Below are positions 16,483 to 24,023 of a stretch of DNA of 37,234 nucleotides, piece by piece. Both the position numbers and the translations under genes were made by a program. Source of the DNA: Fimbriimonadaceae bacterium (GTDB lineage Bacteria; Armatimonadota; Fimbriimonadia; Fimbriimonadales; Fimbriimonadaceae); assembly GCA_025455775.1 (NCBI GenBank), contig JALOLT010000015.1, positions 1 to 37,234 on the forward strand. The letters are read 5' to 3'. The notes beneath the pieces are model-generated. The model saw only the letters and a program-made list of their open reading frames with translations, did no database searches and was not told where the DNA came from. Numbering within the stretch: position 1 is the first letter of the stretch; each line of letters begins with the position of its first letter.

Positions 16483-17172
16483 ATGATTCCAATCCGCGAC
16501 AACTTGCTTTCCCGGGAAGTGCCGGTTGTCACCCTCACCTTGATCGGATTGAATGTCTTGATCTATCTGTGGGATCGCAATGGGAGCCTGCTGGGAGAAA
16601 GCCAGGCCTTCGCGGACTTGGCGATGCGTCCGGCAGAGGTCGTCCTTGCCTTCACCCCGGCTGGCGACCCAGTTGCCCTCGGAAAGATTTTCACCTCCAT
16701 GTTCCTTCATGGAAGCCTCGCTCACATCATCGGGAACGTTCTGTTCTTGCAGGCCTTTGGGCCGGGAGTCGAGCGAGCCCTCGGGGGGGCCAGATTTACT
16801 CTCTACTATTTGGTTTGGGGGTTCCTGGCGGCAGGGGCTCACGTCTTTGTCGATCCTCGATCGGTAGTGCCGACTTTGGGAGCCAGCGGAGCAATAGGCG
16901 GAGTCCTGGGGGCCTACTTCCTCACTTTTCCCGGGAGCAAGATGAAGGTGGTTGTCCCGCCTCTCTTTTTCCTTCCCTTCAATCTGCCTTCCTGGCTCCT
17001 CTTGGCCCTGTGGTTCGTCTTTCAGATAGCTTTTCCCCAGCCTGGTGTCGCGAACTGGGCTCATGCCGGGGGGTTCATGGCAGGGATGGCAACGATTCTG
17101 TTTCTGGGAGGACGCCAAAAGGTCACGCGCCATCTGAAGCTGGAGGAGGATGAAAACTTTGACGACGATTAA
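16483..17172 (+). CDS. Rhomboid family intramembrane serine protease
   Basis: A 229-residue membrane protease. It starts MIPIRDNLLSREVPVVTLTLIGLNVLIYLW, typical of the family. The oxyanion motif FLHGSLAHIIGN holds His81 and Asn85, the catalytic Ser135 lies in GASGAIGGVLGAY, and the catalytic His194 in NWAHAGGFMAG. Six membrane segments are expected, followed by an acidic tail (EEDENFDDD). Active residues are complete. It overlaps the DUF5693 gene by 23 bases, which ties it to the envelope genes downstream; substrates unknown. Confidence 0.94.
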   Translation: MIPIRDNLLSREVPVVTLTLIGLNVLIYLWDRNGSLLGESQAFADLAMRPAEVVLAFTPAGDPVALGKIFTSMFLHGSLAHIIGNVLFLQAFGPGVERALGGARFTLYYLVWGFLAAGAHVFVDPRSVVPTLGASGAIGGVLGAYFLTFPGSKMKVVVPPLFFLPFNLPSWLLLALWFVFQIAFPQPGVANWAHAGGFMAGMATILFLGGRQKVTRHLKLEEDENFDDD

Positions 17173-18997
17173 GACTCCCTGGTGGATTTGGGTGACCGTG
17201 GCCTTCGTCGCTGCCGCCTCTCTCTATAGTATTTGGCCTCGGTTCAAGGCGGAGCGAGAAAATCGAGCAGTTGGACTCGCCTACGAGCTCACGACAATTC
17301 GAGATGGGGCGGCGGCAGATGGGACTCCCCTTCCTGCCGCTCTGAGAGAACTAAAGGAGCAGGGATTGACCGGTGTCGTTCTCGTCGAAGACAAGGTGAG
17401 CGACCTCGTCCTTCGCGGCCAGGCGAGCCTCACCAATACTTCCGCCGGGACACTCGTATCAGCGGCTCCTCATCGCGTACCAGTTCTTAGAAAACTGCTC
17501 AAAGCCAGGTTTGGGGAAGACTCCGTTGGAGAGAACTCACCGATCGGGACAACGAGACTTGGGTTCATCGCCAAGGTGGATGGGGCGACCCTTGGCGCTG
17601 CGAGCGCCGGGATCGATTCCATCGAAGCGACGGCAATCCGCCAGGCAGGACTTATTCTCATCGTCCGCCACGGCAACTCAGTCGGAGTTAGCGAAGCCAC
17701 GGTTCGTAGCACTCTTCAATCATCTGCCGAACTCGGGGCAACGGCGTTCCTGCCTCTCGGCGACCAAGTTTTGGGCAACCGAGAACTGCTGGAAGTCACC
17801 CAAGAAGCTCTTCGAGACAATTCCCTGAACTACCTCTCAGTTGAGTTTGGGAAGATCATCGGCGATGGTCGAATGATCAATGAGATACCAGAGAACACGA
17901 TTCGCTTTCACACGGCGCAACAAGTTGAGATTGACCGACTCAGCTTAGGCGGGGTAACCGAACGCTACGCAAAGGCTTTCCGAGAAAGGAATATCCGCTG
18001 GCTTCTTTTGCGGCCTGTGACCCTGGCAGAAGAGAATCCTCTGGCGAGCCTCAAGAAAAGTATTCAGATGATTAAAGGGGCTATCATCCACGAGGGGGGC
18101 GGTGTGAAAGAGCCGCGGCCCTTCGCAGAACCACTGACCGAGCAGTGGATTTTCCCGGTCATTGGCGTTTTGCTTGCTCCCTTGGTAGCCTTTGCTTTCT
18201 ATGGCTTTTTTCCCAAAATCTGGTGGGCAGTCGGTGTCGGACTTCTCTTTGCGGGGCTAGGAGGACTCTGCTGGTTTAGCGAGCCTCGACCATATGTGGC
18301 TTTAGCCGGAGCAGTTGCTCTCCCCATGGTCGGGTTCATTTGGGGGCTCTCGTCTCGGCCTCACCCAGTCTTAGGCTACCTCCTCATTTCGGTCTGTGGC
18401 CTGGTTGGTGGACTCTGCGTCTCTGGCCTACTGGTCGGACTGAAATTCATGATCCAGGCAGACCAGTTTTCTGGGGTGAAACTGGCCCACTTCGGCCCGA
18501 TCCTCCTTGTCGGGCTCTTTGCTCTGATCGTGTCTGGAAAGGGGCGAGAGGTCGCAAAGAGTCCGGCCCAGTGGGGAACCTTGGTGGGGGCCTTCGTTCT
18601 CACCGCTGGCGTTGCCTTTATGCTCTCCCGAACGGGAAACGACAATCCGGCCGGGGTCAGTGATCTCGAACTCAGGATTCGATCACTCTTGGATGCAATT
18701 CTTTTCACCCGCCCCAGAACCAAAGAGTTTCTGATTGGCCATCCCGCCCTCATCGTAGGTTTAGGGTTTTTGGCTTGGTCGCGAAGCAAGGAAAAGTGGT
18801 TCACCCCTGCTGCGATCTGTTTGACCATCGGAGCGATTGGCCAAGCGAGTGTCGTCAACACTCTCTGCCACCTCCACAGCCCGATTGATTTGGGCCTTAT
18901 CCGCATCGGGATTGGCCACCTCTTGGGGGCTATAATCGGCGTGGGGGCCTGGCTCGCAGTTTCGGGCTGGTACCGGGCGCGCGGGGAACAAGTATAA
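17150..18997 (+). CDS. DUF5693 family multi-pass membrane protein
   Basis: A 615-residue membrane protein of the DUF5693 type, which in many Firmicutes sits directly before csaB, as here. One N-terminal segment (about 12-30, WIWVTVAFVAAASLYSIW) is followed by a large extracytoplasmic domain (about 31-335: ALRELKEQGLTGVVLVEDKVSDL..., LRDNSLNYLSVEFGK, RNIRWLLLRP). About eight further membrane segments run to the C-terminus. Family knowledge: function not established, association with CsaB suggests a role in supplying or flipping the pyruvylated wall polymer. It overlaps the rhomboid gene and lies 4 bases before csaB, so it is almost surely co-expressed with both. Confidence 0.8.
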   Translation: MKTLTTIKTPWWIWVTVAFVAAASLYSIWPRFKAERENRAVGLAYELTTIRDGAAADGTPLPAALRELKEQGLTGVVLVEDKVSDLVLRGQASLTNTSAGTLVSAAPHRVPVLRKLLKARFGEDSVGENSPIGTTRLGFIAKVDGATLGAASAGIDSIEATAIRQAGLILIVRHGNSVGVSEATVRSTLQSSAELGATAFLPLGDQVLGNRELLEVTQEALRDNSLNYLSVEFGKIIGDGRMINEIPENTIRFHTAQQVEIDRLSLGGVTERYAKAFRERNIRWLLLRPVTLAEENPLASLKKSIQMIKGAIIHEGGGVKEPRPFAEPLTEQWIFPVIGVLLAPLVAFAFYGFFPKIWWAVGVGLLFAGLGGLCWFSEPRPYVALAGAVALPMVGFIWGLSSRPHPVLGYLLISVCGLVGGLCVSGLLVGLKFMIQADQFSGVKLAHFGPILLVGLFALIVSGKGREVAKSPAQWGTLVGAFVLTAGVAFMLSRTGNDNPAGVSDLELRIRSLLDAILFTRPRTKEFLIGHPALIVGLGFLAWSRSKEKWFTPAAICLTIGAIGQASVVNTLCHLHSPIDLGLIRIGIGHLLGAIIGVGAWLAVSGWYRARGEQV

Positions 18998-19001
18998 ATT
19001 T

Positions 19002-20075
19002 GTGGCAAAGTTAGTTTTGGCCGGATATTTTGGGGCGGGAAACCTCGGAGATGACGCGATTCTCATGGGGTTTGCGAATGCTATCGAGACGCGGGGCCAT
19101 GGATTTCAGGTCATCGCCAAGAGCCCCGAACTTCTCATGAGAAACCTGGGAATCAGGGGACTCTTGCGATCAGACTTGGGTGAGATCCGGGAGGCACTCC
19201 AATCCTCTGACGCCCTTGTCTTTCCTGGCGGAAGCATTTTCCAAGATGTCACGAGTGTGAAAAGCGTCGCCTACTACGCCAACCTCGTTGCGATGGCAAA
19301 AAAAGCGAACAAGAAGGTCATCCTTCTGGGGCAGGGAGTCGGGCCACTGAATCGATGGTTGGGCAAGAGGTTCGCGGTTCGGGCCTTTAACTCCGCCGAT
19401 GCCATCGCGGTCCGCGACCCTGGCAGTGCTCAAACCCTGAAATCACTGGGGGTAAGAGTAAACCCTCGCCTTACTGGCGATCTGGCTTACCTTTTGCCCA
19501 AGCCACCCCCAGCAACCAATACGGCTGGGTTTGGCGTTGCGGGAATGAAGACCATCGCGGTGAACGCTCGGCCTTTCGGGAATGACAAAGGAAGGGGAGT
19601 CGTCACTCTCTTTTCTGGGCTGGTGCGGAAGCTCTATGCTGCCAACTATGTGCCAGTTATGCTCGAGATGGATGCGGCGGAAGATCGCCCCATTATCGAA
19701 GCGATTAGTAAGGAAAATGGCGGCAAGGTACCGGAAATCAAGGGGCTTACAAGCCCCAGGCAGCTGCAAGAGCGCATCGCAAGAGTTGAGGCAGTCATCG
19801 CAATGAGGCTCCATGCTGGCATCCTGGCCACAACAGTCGGCATCCCCCCCTATATGGTGAGCTACGACCCAAAAGTAGCAGCATTTTCGAACGCATTGGG
19901 CTTCTCGGCCCCTCCTAGCATTCAGGGCCTGACGGTCGAACGAGTCTTCGACGGTTTTCAGTCGTTCATAAAAGAGAAGGAACGAACTGCCGCCTCGCTG
20001 GAACGCAAGGTCAGCGAACTAGCCCAATCGGCCCTCCTCAACATCGATGTGCTGGAAGAAACTCTCCGCCGCTAA
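19002..20075 (+). CDS. csaB: Polysaccharide pyruvyl transferase CsaB
   Basis: A 357-residue enzyme that adds pyruvate ketal to a secondary cell-wall polymer, making the ligand for S-layer-homology (SLH) domains. Visible family motifs: LAGYFGAGNLGDDAIL at the start, VFPGGSIFQD, ILLGQGVGPL, VRDPGSAQTLKSLG, and MRLHAGILATTVGIPPYMVSYDPKV near residues 265-290. It starts at a GTG 4 bases after the DUF5693 stop and overlaps the next gene by 29 bases. In diderm Terrabacteria CsaB is thought to serve attachment of the outer membrane through SLH-bearing porins. No SLH protein is encoded in this window. Confidence 0.94.
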   Translation: MAKLVLAGYFGAGNLGDDAILMGFANAIETRGHGFQVIAKSPELLMRNLGIRGLLRSDLGEIREALQSSDALVFPGGSIFQDVTSVKSVAYYANLVAMAKKANKKVILLGQGVGPLNRWLGKRFAVRAFNSADAIAVRDPGSAQTLKSLGVRVNPRLTGDLAYLLPKPPPATNTAGFGVAGMKTIAVNARPFGNDKGRGVVTLFSGLVRKLYAANYVPVMLEMDAAEDRPIIEAISKENGGKVPEIKGLTSPRQLQERIARVEAVIAMRLHAGILATTVGIPPYMVSYDPKVAAFSNALGFSAPPSIQGLTVERVFDGFQSFIKEKERTAASLERKVSELAQSALLNIDVLEETLRR

Positions 20076-22662
20076 ACCAAGCCTGACGCGAACGGCCCTG
20101 GTTGCTGGCCTTTTTGTGTGCCAGAGTTTGGCTCTTGCCAAATCGCAGGATCCGGCTCCCGAGCAAGATCCAGTGCAACCGGCTGAGCCACCGATCGAGC
20201 AACCAAAACCACAACGCAATCCCAGCTGGTTAGAGCAGCAACTTCGAAAAGTCCGGGTGACAGGGTCGCGGTTCCTCACTTACCAAATCATGTCGGTCAG
20301 TGGCGACCGAGAGGCCTTTGAGTTCTCAAACTTTGGGGGTCTCGGGGGACAAAGGTTCTCCGACTTAGGCTATACAAGGTTCGAGGGTCGAGGAGTCTTT
20401 GGCGTCCTTAACTTCAGCTTTAACCTTCAGGACAGTCGATTCCAAGATCCCCAGGGGGAGCGAATCAGCCTGGATTGGAAGACCGGGCCTTGGACTTTCA
20501 ATCTGGGGGATATCCAGGGCTCGCTTCTCAACACGAACCGCTACGCCAGCTTTAATCGAACTCTGAGAGGGGCCTCGGTTGGCTATCGCCATGGACGGCT
20601 AGAGGGGAAAGCCCTGCGAAGCGAGACGAGAGGAGAAGCGCGAACCATCACCCTGAACGGGAACAACTCTGCTGGCCCCTATTATCTCCAGAGTTCCCAG
20701 ATCATTCGGGGATCCGAAAGGATCGCAATCGACGGAGTCTTGCAGGTTTTTGGCGAAGACTATTCGATCGACTACGACCTGGGGGCCATTACTTTCGTGA
20801 ATCGCCAAACCCTCACGGCGAAGGTCGTCGCCCCGACGAGCACAATCGTTGCCACCTACGAGTCCTTTAATTTCAACGGCTCCAGCGGCACAGTGGAGGG
20901 TATCGGCCTCGCCTACGACATGGGTCGCGCTGGCCGCATCGGAGTCACGGGAATGAGACAGCTCCAAGGCGGGCAAGGAAGGGATTCCTCGCGCCTTGAA
21001 AAGTTCCAGGGATTCGGCCCGCCTTCCAGTCGCTACACCCTTCAATTCCTCCCCCAGCCTGGAACTCCGATCGTGATCCGTATTGACGGTGTGCTCCAAA
21101 CAGAAGGGATCGACTACCGATTCGACCCTGCGAACCCCAGTGTCTTTTTCATCAACCGTTTTGTTCTGAGCACGAGCACTGTGGACGTGCTCTACACTCC
21201 CCGCATCGCGACGGCAACCCCTGGCGACCGCGAAACCTTTGGGCTGGACTACCGCCTGAATCTCGGATCCCAAACTCAGATCACTGCCTCGACCGCGCGG
21301 GGCAGCAGCACTGGCCAAGAAGCGCGAAGTGGTACTGCCACTGCCTTTGGAGCCTCGACCAAGGTTGGCCCCTGGAGTTTCTCAAGTCAAGTGCGAAATG
21401 TCACCGATGGTTTTGTCACAGTTCAAACAGTGGGGCTGGATCGAAACGAAAAGGCGTGGGACGTGACGTTTGGCTATTCACCGAGCGAGGCCCTTCGCTA
21501 CAGTCTGTCCCACAGCAATTCAGCGATTGCCAACAGAACCGGAACCACGTCTCAATCAGGTCGGTTCGTGAGAACAGGGGCAACTCTGGATGTCACTCCT
21601 CAGCTGGAAAAGAACTGGCCACTGCAGCTCGCCTTAACCAGAACCTCCAGCCAGACCCCCGGTCGCCAAACGTCAGTCGATGCTCTGAGCCTAACGACTG
21701 CCAAACAGGTCGGCAAATGGGGCACCAGGTTTGGTTTGGAAACCTCCCGGGTTTCCGGGGCAACCAAGGCAGACCTTCAAAGCCTGATCTTCAGAAACCT
21801 CTATCAGGCAAGTTCTGCTTGGTTCTTTGGCTTCGATGCAAGCCTGAGTCAGGTGAGAGCCGCCGGCAAGAGTGGGACTGGTTATGACGTGACAGGAACC
21901 ATCATTTACCGAGGCGGTGAAAAATTCAACGCGAGATTTACCGCCACGGAATCTGACTCTGGCGATGTGACAGACCTCCAGAACTTCGACAATGGCTTCG
22001 GCTTTGGGTTCAACGGGAACGGTTTCAGCTCCGGGGCTGAACTCGGTCTGACAACGGGAGTCACCAGCGGGAGGTTCTATACTCTGACCGGCGATTGGCA
22101 AGTGACGGATCGACTTTTCGTGAATGGGGCAGTCTCTCTGCGGCGATCGACTGGCAGCATCAGCTCAAACTCCGACACGAGGGGACTCAGTGGCGGTCTC
22201 GACTATCGCGTGAACGACGCTCTCGCTCTTCAGGGCCAGCTAAACTTTAGCGAAACTCAATTTGTGGGAAGCCCCTTGCGCAGCAGTGCGACAACCCTCA
22301 ACTTTGGCGCGGATGGCAGACCAGCCGGGAGGCTATCTTACCGACTGAACCTGAGCGCCCTTCTGAGCGGGGGTAATAGCCAGTTCAGGCAAAACAGCAT
22401 CGCCTATGATATCTCGACCAGCTACTTCCTGGGTCAAAGGCAAAACCTTGTCTTTCGCTACTCAAAAGGGACGACAACTGGCTACTACCCCCAGGATGAC
22501 TTAGACTGGGCCCTGACCCACCAGATTCAGATTTTTAGCAGCCTCTCGTTCAATACGAGTTACCGTTTTAGAGATGTTAAAAACCGTGATCTTAGCTTTA
22601 ATAGCGGCGCCTATCGGTCTCGGGGCTTTGCCTTCGAATTGGCCTTTAACTTTGCCCAGTAA
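20047..22662 (+). CDS. Putative outer-membrane beta-barrel protein
   Basis: An 871-residue exported protein overlapping the end of csaB. The signal peptide is about 1-31 (LTRTALVAGLFVCQSLALA). A Pro/Gln-rich linker (PAPEQDPVQPAEPPIEQPKPQ) follows. After that come alternating, aromatic-rich strands to the end, closing with FAFELAFNFAQ; the chain lacks cysteine after the signal. Two internal copies of a motif of the type I-IDGVLQ--G-DY-(I/F)D----I-F occur at about 225-270 and 343-390, as seen in some large envelope proteins. These features fit an outer-membrane barrel with about 24 or more strands. Placement after csaB and before LPS transport suggests export or display of surface material. There is no plug or POTRA domain, and no SLH domain. 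Confidence 0.7.
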   Translation: MCWKKLSAAKPSLTRTALVAGLFVCQSLALAKSQDPAPEQDPVQPAEPPIEQPKPQRNPSWLEQQLRKVRVTGSRFLTYQIMSVSGDREAFEFSNFGGLGGQRFSDLGYTRFEGRGVFGVLNFSFNLQDSRFQDPQGERISLDWKTGPWTFNLGDIQGSLLNTNRYASFNRTLRGASVGYRHGRLEGKALRSETRGEARTITLNGNNSAGPYYLQSSQIIRGSERIAIDGVLQVFGEDYSIDYDLGAITFVNRQTLTAKVVAPTSTIVATYESFNFNGSSGTVEGIGLAYDMGRAGRIGVTGMRQLQGGQGRDSSRLEKFQGFGPPSSRYTLQFLPQPGTPIVIRIDGVLQTEGIDYRFDPANPSVFFINRFVLSTSTVDVLYTPRIATATPGDRETFGLDYRLNLGSQTQITASTARGSSTGQEARSGTATAFGASTKVGPWSFSSQVRNVTDGFVTVQTVGLDRNEKAWDVTFGYSPSEALRYSLSHSNSAIANRTGTTSQSGRFVRTGATLDVTPQLEKNWPLQLALTRTSSQTPGRQTSVDALSLTTAKQVGKWGTRFGLETSRVSGATKADLQSLIFRNLYQASSAWFFGFDASLSQVRAAGKSGTGYDVTGTIIYRGGEKFNARFTATESDSGDVTDLQNFDNGFGFGFNGNGFSSGAELGLTTGVTSGRFYTLTGDWQVTDRLFVNGAVSLRRSTGSISSNSDTRGLSGGLDYRVNDALALQGQLNFSETQFVGSPLRSSATTLNFGADGRPAGRLSYRLNLSALLSGGNSQFRQNSIAYDISTSYFLGQRQNLVFRYSKGTTTGYYPQDDLDWALTHQIQIFSSLSFNTSYRFRDVKNRDLSFNSGAYRSRGFAFELAFNFAQ

Positions 22663-22705
22663 CGAGATCGAGATTTGTGCGTAACATCATCAGGGAACAA
22701 TCCAA

Positions 22706-24010
22706 ATGAACCGTGCCTTCACCTTCCTCTCCATCGTCGCGAGTCTTGTCATTCTTTCCGGATGTGGCGGAGAGACTGCGCCCCGCACTGCCACCATCTC
22801 TGGCACAGTGCTGGATCGGGATTTCAATCCCGTTCGCGATGCCACTGTCACAGCCGGAAGCCAAAGCACCAGAACCAGCTCGACCGGTAGCTTTACCCTT
22901 GCCTCTGTTCCGGCACGTCGACTCGAGGTCGTGGCAACCATCACCCAGGGCGGAACGAACTTCAGAGGCAGAACGTGGGCTCTCAACTTCGACGGTGAAC
23001 GAACCAACAACGTCAACATCGTGGTGAAACCAACTAATGCGATGGGGAGGGTGATCGGAACCGTACGAGATGCTCAGGGGTTCGTTCTCGAAAATGCCTC
23101 CGTCTTCGCCTTTGACGGAGTCGGATCCAGCCAAAGAACGTTCACAGATAGCAACGGCAACTTCACCTTGAGCGACCTCGGGGCAGGAACCTCTTATCGA
23201 ATCAGCGCGAGCGGTAGGAGTTTCCGCTCGGATCAGACCGATGTCACGGTCACAGCGGGAGGCACTGTGACGCGAAACTTCATCCTTCGCCAACCGACAA
23301 CGGTGAATCCTCCCGCTCCGACTGGGCTTTCGGCTACCGCGTGGACCGTGAATCCCGACACAACTCGTTCCCTTGGGCAGGGTTCTACTGCTTTGGCTTG
23401 GGTCAAGAACTTCTACCGCGACAACCGGCGTTCTGGGGGGCCGAGAACCAGGAACTTCGTGAGTGATCGGTCGGTCGAAGTCGAGCTCTTCTGGGACTCA
23501 AATCAATTCCCCGACCTCTACGGCTTCCCTATCTATCGGGCATTTGGAGCCAATGGTTCCCTGAGTTCTATCGACTTTATTTTCGAGCCCTTGGCCTCCT
23601 ACTACTACGACATGGGCTCTCTCCAACCCAACACCACCTACAGCTACTCCGTCTCCAGTGCCACAACCCTCTACCCAGACTTTCCTTCGGCTGAAAGTCC
23701 TCTCTCAAGTCGGGTCACTGCCTCGACCTTGGGAATCTTGAATTTGGGCAACGTTAGCTTTGGCCCCTTGACCTTTAATTGGTTCGCTGGGAGCGGAGCA
23801 ACCAGTCACGTCGTCTTCTTGTTCGACCGATTCCCTGGCGTGGGAGTGGATAGCATCTGGAACACGTCTGGATCCCCATCGGCAGGTTTCAGTCAGGTCT
23901 ATACTGGGCCCGCTCTGCAATCGGGTCGAACCTACTACTACATCGTTTTGGGCCTTGCAAACGGCAATTCCAGCCGAACGATTAGCCAGATAGGATCGTT
24001 CCAATTATGA
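22706..24010 (+). CDS. Lipoprotein with two carboxypeptidase-regulatory-like domains
   Basis: A 434-residue exported lipoprotein: MNRAFTFLSIVASLVILSGC ends in a lipobox (LSGC, Cys20). Two CarboxypepD_reg-like beta-sandwiches follow (about 28-107, ISGTVLDRDFNPVRDATVTAG...STGSFTLASVPA; about 113-195, VIGTVRDAQGFVLENASVFAF...SNGNFTLSDLGAG). After a Pro linker (TVNPPAPTGLSAT) two fibronectin-III-like regions are likely (about 200-335, with LQPNTTYSYSVSS; 340-434, with LQSGRTYYYIVLG). Such domains are structural and bind sugars or proteins; no catalytic site is seen. It is 43 bases after the barrel gene and 13 before the next gene, and is a candidate surface partner of the barrel. Confidence 0.78.
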   Translation: MNRAFTFLSIVASLVILSGCGGETAPRTATISGTVLDRDFNPVRDATVTAGSQSTRTSSTGSFTLASVPARRLEVVATITQGGTNFRGRTWALNFDGERTNNVNIVVKPTNAMGRVIGTVRDAQGFVLENASVFAFDGVGSSQRTFTDSNGNFTLSDLGAGTSYRISASGRSFRSDQTDVTVTAGGTVTRNFILRQPTTVNPPAPTGLSATAWTVNPDTTRSLGQGSTALAWVKNFYRDNRRSGGPRTRNFVSDRSVEVELFWDSNQFPDLYGFPIYRAFGANGSLSSIDFIFEPLASYYYDMGSLQPNTTYSYSVSSATTLYPDFPSAESPLSSRVTASTLGILNLGNVSFGPLTFNWFAGSGATSHVVFLFDRFPGVGVDSIWNTSGSPSAGFSQVYTGPALQSGRTYYYIVLGLANGNSSRTISQIGSFQL

Positions 24011-24023
24011 GGCCTTCGAAAAG

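Noticed and set aside
20047-22662. SLH domain in the protein after csaB, as in OmpM-type tethers
   Set aside because: No SLH motif (F-D---W----I-L---G and ITRAE-type) is seen anywhere in the chain.
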